Assembly: GCA_024704765.1 (NCBI GenBank)
Contig: JAKMXF010000066.1
Coordinates: forward strand, 627,854 to 691,853
DNA: 64,000 bases
Source: Oopsacas minuta
Lineage: Eukaryota; Porifera; Hexactinellida; Lyssacinosida; Leucopsacidae
Reading direction: 5' to 3'
The notes under the pieces were generated by a model that saw only the letters and a program-made list of their open reading frames with translations, had not been told where the DNA came from and did no database searches. Both the position numbers and the translations under genes were made by a program. This document shows positions 22,674 through 33,300 of the stretch, one piece after another (the first letter of the stretch is position 1; every line of letters begins with the position of its first letter).

Positions 22674-25600
22674 TCACGTTTGCCATCTGAGAATATTCAC
22701 TAAACCGAAATAAATATAATAAAAGTGAAATAGAAGACACAGTTATAACAAACGTACATTATATAACAGGTAACTATAATCGTGAAAGCGTTAATTGGCC
22801 GCACATATGTTAAAACAGAAATTCAAAATATTCACGCGAGGAACGTTTCTATTTCAAAATAATCATAATATTTTGGCGGGCATTCTAATTACAATAGAAC
22901 CTCTTAATACGAATTTCCGGAATAGAGGACTATCCGCTGGTGTTAACGAGATACAAGTACATCTATTAGGAAGCTAGGAGAAAGCGGATTTCTCTACAAT
23001 ATGTGAGAACATGAATAAACTTACCGAATTATCATTTCTACCATTTCATCAGCTGTTCTAAATTTATCATAATTAACTCTTATAACCGGAATAATCCGAC
23101 TAATATCTTCAATAAACGATTCATAAGCTATATACAATCTCTGTAGATAATCCAGTGTAATTCCTGACTCACAATCTCTACTACGAGCTTCTATACGTCT
23201 CTTACTCTCTTCTGGTCGTACATCCAGATGGATAATTAAATTTGGCTTTTTCCTAAAGTAAGAATGCAAATAATCGCAGAGAAATTATATGTGTTTTAAA
23301 ATCTATAAAAATTGCATTACTCATTAGACTTTAAAGGATTATTACGTGTTAATAACAACTAATATTAATCTATCTACTATTTCCAATTTTAGAATGATAT
23401 TTACAGCAATTGAATTATCTAAAAATAGTATCAAAAGAAATCTTGCGATTTTGTATATGCCAGTAATATATGTTTGAACGATTATGAAGATTTTCGATTT
23501 TTCCTGGTCATCTGCTGAGGATAAACTGAGATTTGATTAACAAACCAAAAATTATGTATTTGGAAAACAACGTGTCCCCAGTAGGATTATGAATAATATT
23601 ATAAAATACAATTGGAATATTGTTATGTGGGGAAGTATGTAGGAAGTAAACGCAGGAAAGGAATTTTTATACACACATAAAATTGGACATATTGCTAAAG
23701 AGAGATCTGTAAGTATGATATTCCCTCTCTTCCATAAGCCCATCGTCTTTAAGGACTTTAGCAAATACAGAATCTTCATAAATTGTTCTATCTTGTACGC
23801 CGCCTTGTCCTTGCCAAATAATCTGTTGATGTTGTTGAAACCTTCTATTCAGGAGATATACCTACAAAATATGAATAATAGTAAAAAATATGATGCAACG
23901 AATATCAACATTCGTAATTTCAATACATTTACAGCTTAAAATAGGAATTGAATGTACTTTTCAGTTCAATGATATTAGGGATCTCTAGGCCAGTGTTTCC
24001 TAAAGTTTATTCAGGTTAATAGTTGTAATTAATAAACTGAATAATTCAGCCAAAATCGGGTCGGATATACCGATACTCCGTTATAATGAAGTGATTCTTT
24101 ATCCCTATAGCTCGAAAGTAATTGATTTTACTCCGCTTATAGCGAAATGAAACCGGGGTCCCGAGCACTCCGTTACGACGCGAGTTGACTGTACAAAAAA
24201 TAACTACTATTTTCTACTTGTAAGGGGAAACTATATCTTTTGGGATCTTTGTAGAAATCTGCTAAATAGGCATTGTCAATAACAGGTTCATTAAAGCAGG
24301 GTAAAGACATCTTCTCGGCAAGTTTGGTGGCCAAAGTTGTTTTGCCAGCACCTAATTAAAGATGGATAGAATTAATAAATTACCAAAAAAGGAAATCCTG
24401 AGAAATATTTTTGGAAATGAAAGCACATTTAAATGGTCATTAATGAATTAGATAAATCCACAAAGGTAAAAATATGAAAATATAAACTAAGGAAGCGGAA
24501 ACTTGTTTAGTTCCAATTTATAGTTTCAATTATATTTACAGAGTTATTATCGCTTAAAAGAACGAAAAAGGATTACAAGTTATTGTAGGTTATTCCTATT
24601 ACAGTACAACCATATACTGATGGATAGACTTTGTATTATATTACAAGTAGATCAAGTTTTATCATAAACTAATGGTTGTGGTTATGTTAATAAGCTGGGA
24701 AAGCCCTGAGGGTATGTCACCTGGACATGCAAACGAGAAGTTACAAAAAAAGATTGAAATATTGGGTAAGTTAATTTTCAGGTTAATAGATTAATCTGAA
24801 AATTATTTAATTTCTCTAACCCTAACTAATGTTTGCTTCATAGGTAAGTAAGGTCATAAACTTAATGATTAATTAAGATATCAGAGAGCTTAGCGGGTTA
24901 TTAATAAAATTCTTATATTGCGCGATTTCCTTAAATAATTTTGCTAACGAGCATTTTAAAGCTTCTCAGAATAGATTTCTTTATACATTTTGTGATATTA
25001 TAGGAGGTAAGATTCTTGGAAAATGGGACGTGGATTGTGAAGTATACTCCTCACTGAATGGAATAGTTGGACTAAGTGATACACAAACTACACAACCAGC
25101 AAATCTAGGTGGTGCTACTGCCCCCCAGCAAGCTATATACGTGCTTCACAATTCGAATTATAGCCTTTCAACCTTTGCAATTCTAGAAGACAACACTGTA
25201 CTAATTGCTGATTCTAGTTTTGATCAGTTTATGCCTCACATGAAAGTATTCTACAAAAAAGGTAAACGTACCGATCAAAAGAAATTCTTTGCCTTGAAAT
25301 TGTACATTATTCTAGATAATTTATATAGGACAGAGGAGCGATGCAAAGGGAAACCGATACGAATTGAATGAATTCATAATAAAGACAGGAGTAGCAACAT
25401 TCGGTGGAAGTCAACAAAAAATACTGCTATTAGAAATAACATATCTACTGAGTGACTATGTGCATGAAAGTATTGGGATTATTAGGGAATTGGCAAAGTT
25501 GTTACTTGACAATTCATTTCCTGGAATAGAAACTCCAATAACTGTGAGAGAAGATAAGAAATTCTCTCCTTCAGACTTGTTGCTACAATATAAAGCTCTA

Positions 25601-25943
25601 TTCTCACACGTCAAAAAGCCGAGTACTGTCAAATAACATATTTGAAGAACTTAGAGTTTGATTATTATTTACATAGAAATGTTAATTACTTTGTTATGTC
25701 AATAAATAAAATGCATCTAAATTGCACTAACTTGGGTGTTACGAGCAATGTACTAATCTTCTAGGAATAAATTTATAACATTCGGTCAATAACAACAACT
25801 ACAAACTTACCAATTAATCCTGATATGGAGATAAATATATCTTTTGTGCTTGCCACTTGATCGAGTGTCAAGAGATCTGAAGATCTGGGAATTGCAGAAT
25901 CTGAAATAGTTGGAGTATTTTCTTCAGGTTTTTCTGCTGTCAT
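22674..25943 (-). CDS. Deoxyribonucleoside kinase (dNK/DAK family), host of a nested gene
   Basis: Phosphorylates deoxynucleosides in the salvage pathway. Exons: 25811-25943, 24218-24351, 23677-23861, 23025-23252, 22674-22686. They total 693 bp, exactly 230 codons plus stop. The P-loop is GLIGAGKTT (residues 42-50) split across exons one and two. Then follow FNEPV (substrate-side Glu), GGVQDRTIYEDSVF (the DR(S/T) motif with YEDSVF), YRSLFSNMSNFM, LIIHLDVRPEES and RRIEARSRDCE (the LID arginines), and LDYLQRLYIAYESFI. The wording is nearer to the bacterial/Dictyostelium-type deoxyadenosine/deoxyguanosine kinases than to vertebrate dCK/TK2, but specificity cannot be read off. The first 30 residues could be a flexible or targeting leader. 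The last 13-bp exon is the least certain. MED20 lies in intron one on the other strand. Confidence 0.88.
22891..22950. mobile_element. Partial pogo-like element, GGAACC family
   Basis: Contains AATAGAACCTCTTAATACGA, the one-ended signature of the family at 30706 and 49891. In the last intron of the kinase gene. Confidence 0.5.
24060..24192. mobile_element. Pogo-like element, CAGTCAACTC family (divergent)
   Basis: Right end CGACGCGAGTTGACTG is the complement of CAGTCAACTCGCG. The left part has ACTCCGTTATAATGAAG. Inside a kinase intron. Confidence 0.5.
24672..25636 (+). CDS. MED20: Mediator subunit MED20, nested and apparently frameshifted
   Basis: Head-module subunit of the Mediator coactivator of RNA polymerase II. 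Exon 1 is 24672-24765 (MVVVMLISWESPEG...EILG), followed by a 238-bp intron and exon 2 from 25004. Blocks matching MED20 are DVDCEVYSSL, QAIYVLHNSNYSLSTFAIL and VLIADSSFDQFM, and the later NRYELNEFIIKTGVATFG with LLLQYKALF at the end. At about 25348-25353 the reading frame must shift by one base: the first part runs into a stop at 25371, while the conserved continuation is in another frame. One surplus base in GGGAAACC would explain it. The whole gene sits inside intron one of the minus-strand deoxynucleoside kinase. Confidence 0.85.
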
Positions 25944-26447
25944 TATAACTAATACGTATTCAAAATGTTGTATAATAATCAGTCGAGCTTCCTCGGGGAA
26001 CAAAACTTAGCACATACTAACCAAGGTACGTTTTATCTTTGATTATCCGCTTTGGAGAAAAGTACGTACTAATCAAGGCTGAAACCAACCGAACCGAAAA
26101 TCAATATTCATGAATTGTTGTCTTACCGAATACGAATACTGATATTCGGCAATTAATCAAAAGTACTTCTTAAGCAGAGTTCGTACTAACAGAGTTCTAT
26201 TGTATTAAAGTCAATTGAGGAGGGAAAGATCTCTAACTACATTATTTGTGCTAATGTAAAAGTGATAGATACATAATACATTGAGTAAATTATCTATTTT
26301 AATATGTACAAGAAGAATATAGAAATGCTAATGCATCAATTTTGGATATATTAGAATAGATAATATTATAATCTTTCAGATAATGAATCAATTTTGATTT
26401 CCGATATTCAAGTTTAGCACTCATCAAGAAACACAAAATTAATCAAG
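25944..26447. other. Intergenic, nothing recognised
   Basis: Spacer between the kinase start and the 3' end of the Ig-like orphan. It contains scattered GTACGTACTAA-type repeats near 26025-26190 (for example GTACGTACTAATCAAGG) but no recognised gene. Confidence 0.4.
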
Positions 26448-27002
26448 CTATGTAGATGGATGGATGGGATCAATCCTATCAGGATGGCTTAATACCTGGT
26501 TTGGCTCTTGAGGACTTGTAAATGAAAAGTAGTTAGTTGGCGTCGCTTCAGTATGTAATGCAGATTGCATTGAAGGATGTGGTTGAATTTGGGCAGGATG
26601 TCCGAACTGATTTACTGGAGGCAATTGGTTCTGAAATACGATTGGAGTCATAAATGAAGAGTAATGAGGATGAAGCAACTCTGGTTGCATTGACGGGTGA
26701 GGCTCAATTTGGGTAGAATGTTGGATATTGATGAAATGAGGTATATGCTGTAAGTCAGACATTGCTCGTTTTAGGTGAAATTCATTGTAGAATTTATTTT
26801 CACGTTCGTCCATGTATCTACACACATAAACACCAAAATGGAGATCTTTAATATTACGGATGTCTAAAAAGTTTCTTGTAACATTGGTCAGGTGAAAATC
26901 GTCTTTAGACCAGAAATAATTAATAGCAGACGAGAAAATTCTGAAACTAACATTATCACCAATGAATTTGGTATATATTTGGACGTTCTTTTCGAAAGGC
27001 AT
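26448..27002 (-). CDS. Orphan protein with an Ig-like N-terminal domain
   Basis: A 184-residue single-exon ORF. Residues 5-63 have the shape of an I-set immunoglobulin domain: DNVSFRI, YFWSKDDFHLTNVTR, then FLDIRNIKDLHFGVYVCRY, corresponding to the W of strand C and the D-x-G-x-Y-x-C of strand F. The usual cysteine of strand B is absent (hydrophobic in its place), so no disulphide would form. There is no signal peptide or membrane segment, so it is probably intracellular. The C-terminal half has two copies of a His/Pro-rich unit with QIxPHPSMQxxLH. Function unknown; the Ig call rests on a short pattern. Confidence 0.55.
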   Translation of the reverse strand: MPFEKNVQIYTKFIGDNVSFRIFSSAINYFWSKDDFHLTNVTRNFLDIRNIKDLHFGVYVCRYMDERENKFYNEFHLKRAMSDLQHIPHFINIQHSTQIEPHPSMQPELLHPHYSSFMTPIVFQNQLPPVNQFGHPAQIQPHPSMQSALHTEATPTNYFSFTSPQEPNQVLSHPDRIDPIHPST

Positions 27003-28080
27003 CTTTTCAATCTGTTACTTTAGTCTGTGATAATTATATATCCATTAAGTATTTATAGGAATTACTCATATTGTAACATTGAAAATACAGCAATACACTT
27101 GTTGCTGCTTCTAAATTATTAGCTAATATCTATTTTTGGAACATTGAATCATTGTGAAGCATTTCCATAGTGAGACATTGCCTAGTTTGTGTGTTGTTTG
27201 TAGTTTCAAAATACTGCTGAAAAGACAAAATTATTTCAACCACCAGCAAACCATAAAATTGTTCGAGGATTGTGCAGACGTAATTTTCATTAAATTAATA
27301 CAGAGTAATTAGGCTATGTAATTTTATATACTTGTTTCTCATCCCCGCCCGTCCCAATTTTTGTCCCCCTTCTGGAAAGATTTTATTTGTATTTTTTCCA
27401 AATTTATGCATAATTCTTTGCTCACAGTGCAATCCACATTTTGCTCCTGTGTATTTAAAAATTCAATATTTTTAAGCCAGAAAGAATGTGATTAGATAAT
27501 CGTAGGGGTGATTTTATTTCACATATTAACTGGCACATAAAAATTACAAATAAAAATACCGTCCGCCGTCCCAGTTTCTGAAGAAATTCCGGATGAGAAA
27601 CAAGTAATTAATTCTACATGGCCTTATTGAAAAATAATATTCAACGAATAATTCATTTGAGAAATTTTTCATATTTTAAAACCTGTAAATTATAAAGTTA
27701 GACACTCCATATACACAATGGATATTAATTAAAGCAAATTCGCTTTCCAAAACGTTATACACATTTTGACATGAAGAAAGCGCCAAACAGAAATTCGCCT
27801 CTGAGATAGAATTTGATCTAAAAATATTCGGAATTATAATTCAATTAAATTTCAATAAAGTATTGAAGAGTATTAAATTCCTGAAATATTAACAACTAAT
27901 TAGATTATTTCATAAAGATATGTAATATTCATAATAGTGTCAGTTTATATTGTGTCTCACAGGAAAGTTGTTAAATAGTATTTATGGCCTTTGTGATAAT
28001 ATGAATAATTAACAAACATGTGCGAACTAACCTTTAAGAAGTATAAATAGCAGTTTGAAAGTAATAAATAATACTAAATT
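27003..28080. other. Divergent intergenic spacer with one inverted-repeat element
   Basis: Spacer between the Ig-like orphan and the TRIM-NHL gene. It holds the element at 27307-27630. A TATA-like TATAAATA lies at about 28041, some 40 bp before the TRIM start codon. Confidence 0.5.
27307..27630. mobile_element. ~320-bp inverted-repeat element with C-rich core
   Basis: Ends ACTTGTTTCTCATCC (left) and GGATGAGAAACAAGT (right) are exact inverted copies. The similarity extends outward through AGGC(T/C)ATGTA. The interior has CCCCGCCCGTCCC and CCGTCCGCCGTCCC. No target duplication could be fixed, so the family is unassigned. Confidence 0.65.
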
Positions 28081-29895
28081 ATGGACATTGCTTTAGAAGA
28101 ATTGGAATTCGGGAAATCTCTAGCGAGTTGTGTTCAATGCGAATTGCTTAATGATTCGACAAGGCTTTTGCCTTGTAGCCATGTTCTATGTGAAGATTGC
28201 TACAAAAGCTTAGGCAGTTTAAGTAACTTTATTTGCCCTGAATGCGATCATGATGTTAAAGAAGATGAATACGTTGAAGAAAACTATTTTGCTGAGCTTT
28301 TTATCCGATCAGAAAAAGTTTTGGAGAAATTAAAAGCAAATCATCCTTGCTCAAAATGCAAACATTTAATTTCCAGCATTTATTGCATTACTTGTGAAAG
28401 TTTTCTATGTTCAGTTGACTTTCATATTGAACATAAAGAAGATGGTGACCTCTCTCAACACGATTATATCTGTGTTAATAAACCTAAGAAAGTAATAAAC
28501 GCATTTGAGGAAAATAGAAACGTATTGAGGGACATTTTCGTGAAGTCGAGAGAGTTCAAAAATAATGAAAAAGTGAATATTTTGTATCAAGATTTGACGG
28601 TTTATGAGCATTTGTTGGAAATTTGGCGTCAGCGATATCAAAATATTGAATTTAGCTTTGATGAAACTAAGTTTCAAGAAATTCAGTGTGTTAGCGAGAT
28701 CAATACATACTACGGAAGCATAATAGAGGAGGCGAGAACAGCTATGATAGAGCAATCGAAGGAAGTAGCAATGTATTATGACAATCAGCGGAAAAAGCTT
28801 CAAAAGAAGTTGTCACAAACTACGCAGTTTTTGAAGAAACTTGAACAAACGAAAGGATTAATCGATATTTACATTCAGTTCTCAGATTCCTACGAGTTAA
28901 TTGATAAAAGCTCAGCGTTGATTGGCCGGATCGAAAGGATTGGGAAGGAAATTGTGGAAACAAAATGGCAATTTCCAGATGTGGTCCCTGTCAAGTTTGA
29001 AAAGAGTCTCGTAAGCGATGTGACAAGCAATTTCGGAGTTTTGAAGCAATATAGAAATTTCCAAGGTGCTTTCTATCCGAACATTTCCTTTGGTTCTTAC
29101 GGAAAAACGAAGGGTCAATTCAAAACACTTCAAGACTTAGCACTTTATCGAAATAATACTCTCTTCATACTAGACAGCGGAAATAAATGTGTTAATGCAT
29201 TCTTAACAAACGGATTGTTCCTCTTTAAATTCGGCTCGCCTGGCACCAGGTCAGGTCAATTCTTAGACCCACGATATATAACAACAGATGGGGATCTGGT
29301 CTATGTCACTGATACTGGAAAAGGAGACGTACAAATATTCAGCTGCAAGAACGGGAAATGGATTGAGAAATTTGGAAATATTGGAAACCAAACCGAAAGG
29401 TTAGCTTCACCACACGGAATAGCAATCTCAAAGAAAACGAATAAAATATTCGTAGTAGACAGGCCGAAGCAGTGTATAAAAGTCTACTCCCCTGGTTACG
29501 AATTCATGACAGAAATATGCAAGAATTATTTAGTGGAGCCGTGTGATATAGCGATCGGTTCTAATGGTGAAATATTTGTACTGGATTGCTCTAGTAAATG
29601 TGTACATGTATTCGATGACGAAGGGAAACTTTTACGTGAATTTGGGAGTCTCGGAGAAAATCAAGATCTCTTAAATCCATGCTACTTAACACTAGATACA
29701 CAACATCACGTAATCCTTAGCGACAGAATTGGTCATAAGATATGTGTGTATACAACACACGGAGAACTAGTGACAGTATTCGGTGGACATGGTAGTCAGC
29801 CTGGGAAAGTGAATTTTGCAAATGGAATCGCAGTAGACACCGAGGGAAATATCTTTGTTTGTGACACAGCGAATCACAGAATACAGAAATTCTAA
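28081..29895 (+). CDS. TRIM-NHL protein (RING, B-box, coiled coil, NHL propeller)
   Basis: A predicted E3 ubiquitin ligase or RNA-binding regulator of the TRIM2/TRIM3/TRIM71/Brat class, 604 residues, single exon. RING: C17, C20, C32, H34, C37, C40, C52, C55 (C3HC4). B-box: C90, C93, C102, C105, C110, D113, then His 115/118/127. Coiled coil about 135-280 with heptad Lys/Glu/Leu. Six NHL repeats from about residue 325 to the end, recognisable by FGSPGTRSGQFLDPRYI, FGNIGNQTERLASPHGIAI and FGGHGSQPGKVNFANGIAV followed by CDTANHRIQKF. No filamin domain is seen between coiled coil and NHL. Single-exon TRIM-NHL genes often belong to local expansions; no second copy is in this window. A TATA-like box precedes the start. 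Confidence 0.93.
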   Translation: MDIALEELEFGKSLASCVQCELLNDSTRLLPCSHVLCEDCYKSLGSLSNFICPECDHDVKEDEYVEENYFAELFIRSEKVLEKLKANHPCSKCKHLISSIYCITCESFLCSVDFHIEHKEDGDLSQHDYICVNKPKKVINAFEENRNVLRDIFVKSREFKNNEKVNILYQDLTVYEHLLEIWRQRYQNIEFSFDETKFQEIQCVSEINTYYGSIIEEARTAMIEQSKEVAMYYDNQRKKLQKKLSQTTQFLKKLEQTKGLIDIYIQFSDSYELIDKSSALIGRIERIGKEIVETKWQFPDVVPVKFEKSLVSDVTSNFGVLKQYRNFQGAFYPNISFGSYGKTKGQFKTLQDLALYRNNTLFILDSGNKCVNAFLTNGLFLFKFGSPGTRSGQFLDPRYITTDGDLVYVTDTGKGDVQIFSCKNGKWIEKFGNIGNQTERLASPHGIAISKKTNKIFVVDRPKQCIKVYSPGYEFMTEICKNYLVEPCDIAIGSNGEIFVLDCSSKCVHVFDDEGKLLREFGSLGENQDLLNPCYLTLDTQHHVILSDRIGHKICVYTTHGELVTVFGGHGSQPGKVNFANGIAVDTEGNIFVCDTANHRIQKF

Positions 29896-29988
29896 TTATA
29901 ATAACAATTACGTAATTCTAATAAACCCACATTTATTAAATAGAAAGGATAATTATTAATAATTTTATAGTTTAATAAAGTTGACACA

Positions 29989-30252
29989 ATGACTGATAAA
30001 ATAGAAGCACTAGAATTCATTCTCCCTAAACAAGGACATATCTACAGTGAGCAAATACCAAATATGGTATTATGCAAACCGAAATTATTGCCTTTGAAGT
30101 CAATCACACTTCAGAAATTAGAACAAATGCAAAAAGAAGCAGGAAAGCAAGCAAAATTCCAAACAGAAATGATAGCAAGGCAGATACTCGCTGAGGAGAA
30201 TGAGCTACCGAATTGGCCCAGCCAAGGCCAAGAGAGAAATGAAAATAATTAA
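29989..30252 (+). CDS. BBIP1: BBIP1, BBSome-interacting protein 1
   Basis: An 87-residue subunit of the BBSome, the coat complex that carries membrane proteins in and out of cilia. The core EFILPKQGHIYSE and MVLCKPKLLPLKSITLQKLE is the family signature and almost the whole conserved part of the protein. Single exon, 93 bp downstream of the TRIM-NHL stop and converging on the 3' end of ZFYVE26 (stop at 30379). Another ciliary gene in a window with CFAP65 and CFAP36. Confidence 0.95.
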   Translation: MTDKIEALEFILPKQGHIYSEQIPNMVLCKPKLLPLKSITLQKLEQMQKEAGKQAKFQTEMIARQILAEENELPNWPSQGQERNENN

Positions 30253-30378
30253 CTGTATTCTATTGTTAGTCTTATTAAACAAACAAATCAAACAATATTA
30301 TTAATAATAACTTATAGCGCACGAACATATACAGAATAATATCAGCAGTTAATTCGTATTAATAACAACCAAAGGCGA

Positions 30379-33300
30379 TTATTTTTTGTGAGCATATTGC
30401 AGTAAATATCGTTCACAGATCTCTTTAATAGCGCTGTCTCCTTTCTCAATAGCGAGTTGTCGAATTCTCTTCACTTCTTCTATCATGTTCGTTTTGACTG
30501 CAGCTAGATACGCGTTACGTAACCGTCCGAATTGAATGTTAAGTTCAACCTAGAGGGAATTTAGAAATTAGAAATTATAAATTTAAATATTTCGTTGTTA
30601 AACTTACTTTACTCTTGTCACAGATTAGAAGACTAACAACCATCTCAGGGTCCTAGATCACAAAAAGATAAAGTGTATATTTTGTCGTTTTCGTAATACG
30701 AAATACAGTGGAACCCTCGTTAATACGATTACCAACAAAGGCCAAAATTTGCTTTGTCCAGAGTTGGTATTTACGAGGTTCCATTGTAGTCAACTACTGT
30801 ACAATAGGTTTTTATTCAGGAAATACGGTCAATGAATATAACTCACCAATATGCCAACAGGTACTTCTCTTATAGCATTAATAACAACTTGATCTCTCTC
30901 TATATCAGTTACTTTATAACATTTTGAATAGTAGCGTATAGTCTCTTTCAAATCATCAGATCGCTTAGCTAGCAGTAAGCTAGTTATAGCCTCTGAAAAT
31001 ACTTCAGAAGCAACCAAGCGAAATGTCTAAATGGTAAATATACGAAAATAATTTGAGTAATAGGATAACTTAGAAATGCAAATTAGAATAGCAAAACTCT
31101 CAGTACTCATTCACCGGTAATCTGAACCCAAATTTGATGGATAGTTCACTCTCAAAATAACTCGAATTGATTACAATCCACAACATTTTCCAATAATTAC
31201 CCATAATATGCGATAGATATCAAATTTCTTGTAAGAAATATTACTACTATAAAAACCAAACTCACAAATACTACATTACTCTAACCAGTGCTAGTTATCA
31301 ACTAGTCATATATCTATCAATTGTATTCACAGTATAGATTTCAAGGACATAGTACACAATGGAAGAACCTGGGAAAATAATCAATATGGTGTTAAAGAAA
31401 GGTAACTTCGAAAAGAAAATATTCATAGTAACGCTAGCCTTTGCATTTGGGTTAGTATCATTATGGTTTTTTGGATATCTCCATGGGAGCATTGCATTTG
31501 ACCAATTACAAATCCACATAGATAACGTGCCTATAAACGTAGATACTCCCATCCAATTTGATATGGAAGATTGTCCTTACGCTTTTCCTTACATTTCCAA
31601 ACTCTATATCAACTTTAACGTGGATGAACATTCAAATACTGATATTTCCATCTCATACTATAAGTATAAAGATGAGTATGAAGGGAAATACATGAATAGG
31701 ATTAATAATTGTTTCGCTACAGTAGGTCAATCGTGCTCATTAGAAGTTCCAAGGTATGAAGAAGGCAAGTACTTGGTGGTTAGAGCTGATGAAGTCCAAA
31801 AAGAGGAAAAAGAAATAAAAGGAAAGTTCTTTTGGAGATGCGAGAAACAGTACAACGTAATCTTTACAATAATTGGATACATGCTAACTAGTCTGATATT
31901 ATTTGTATTTCCTCTCGGACTATTTTTGATTGACATCTAATTGACAGTAATGTTAAGAATTTTCTCTAAGATAATTATTAAAGTTAAACTCAATACTATA
32001 TTTTATATGCTGATTCGGCTCAATATATCCCAAATAATTTCTATAGGAATACTGATAATGGCAAAAACTGAATAGCATAAAATCATAAGGCAGCAAACCG
32101 CATACATAATTACAATAAGTATACAGATATACATATTTGTAAGAAATTTTCCTTACAAATACATTGCTTGTATGAAGTTTTTCCTAAAATAGATGGCATT
32201 AAAATGGCTGAAAATCACACCCAGAATAACCGAGGCTAAAATGAATATTGAGAGGAAAATTCTAACAATTACAGTCTACACAATTCTAATTATTTGTATT
32301 GTAATCGCAATTCCGACTGTAATAATATTAATTCTAGCCAAGGTAGGGGAAGAGCCCGCGACAGTGTTTCACTCTACAGTAGATGAGGGCGGGAGCACTC
32401 GTTTAGAATTCACAACAGAGAATTGTCCAAAGATTTCATATTTCTACTCAAACCCCTCTGAACTGAATTTGTACCTCAAAATATTCCCAGATACTCTCTC
32501 AAAAGCTGGGATTACTCTATCTTTCTACACATCACGTTCCTCAAATGATTCTAACATATATTTCGGTCGTTTAGCGCTATGCTATGCTTCTCCAGGATCC
32601 CAATGTTCATTATTAATCCCCAAACACGTATTATTCTATCCGATAGTAACAGCAGATTCAAATCTTGATGGAGACATAGATACAATAATATTTCGATGGG
32701 AATGTTTATACACAATGAATGATCCTCTCATCGTTACTACAGTACTATTCACACTGTGTTTATACGTAATATTTACAATATTAACGTTCTTATACTTCAG
32801 AAAAAGAATTATTGGAACTATTACGAATTGTTTTGAGAATATTCATGCGTTTATAAGAGCAGCGCAAAATGAAGAAAAGGTGCTGAAAACTCCTACTGAG
32901 TTAACTATTGATGAAATGTTCAGAACAGATACTACTATTAGTTAGGAAATATAAGTGATAATAATAGCTATGAGATTCCCAATTGTGATTTATAATAGCT
33001 GGACTATACGTATTAGTAATACAGGTAACTCCCATTATATCGAAGCTCAACGGACAGTGGTAAGAACTTCGATCTAACCGATGACATATATGTTACTTTG
33101 ATGGTTTAGGAACATATTTGTATTATTTCAGACTCGATATAAGCGGGTATTTTGATATTACGGGAGTTGATCGTATTACAATTTACAAATATCTCAAACA
33201 CTTCAAAAAATAAATCTCACCTTTATTACTTGAAGCATCAATTCAATACCAAGGCTGACTGTATTTCCTGCTACGATTATCTAAAGAAGTAAACTCTATC

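Noticed and set aside
24361-24420. Possible kinase exon at the CAG/GATTTCC...TTTTTG/GTAATT stretch
   Set aside because: It would give an incomplete P-loop; the exon at 25811-25943 joins with a full GLIGAGKTT.
25773-26003. Stand-alone 76-codon minus-strand ORF
   Set aside because: Its ...SISGLIG end and GTAAGT donor show that it is the first exon of the deoxynucleoside kinase (start 25943).
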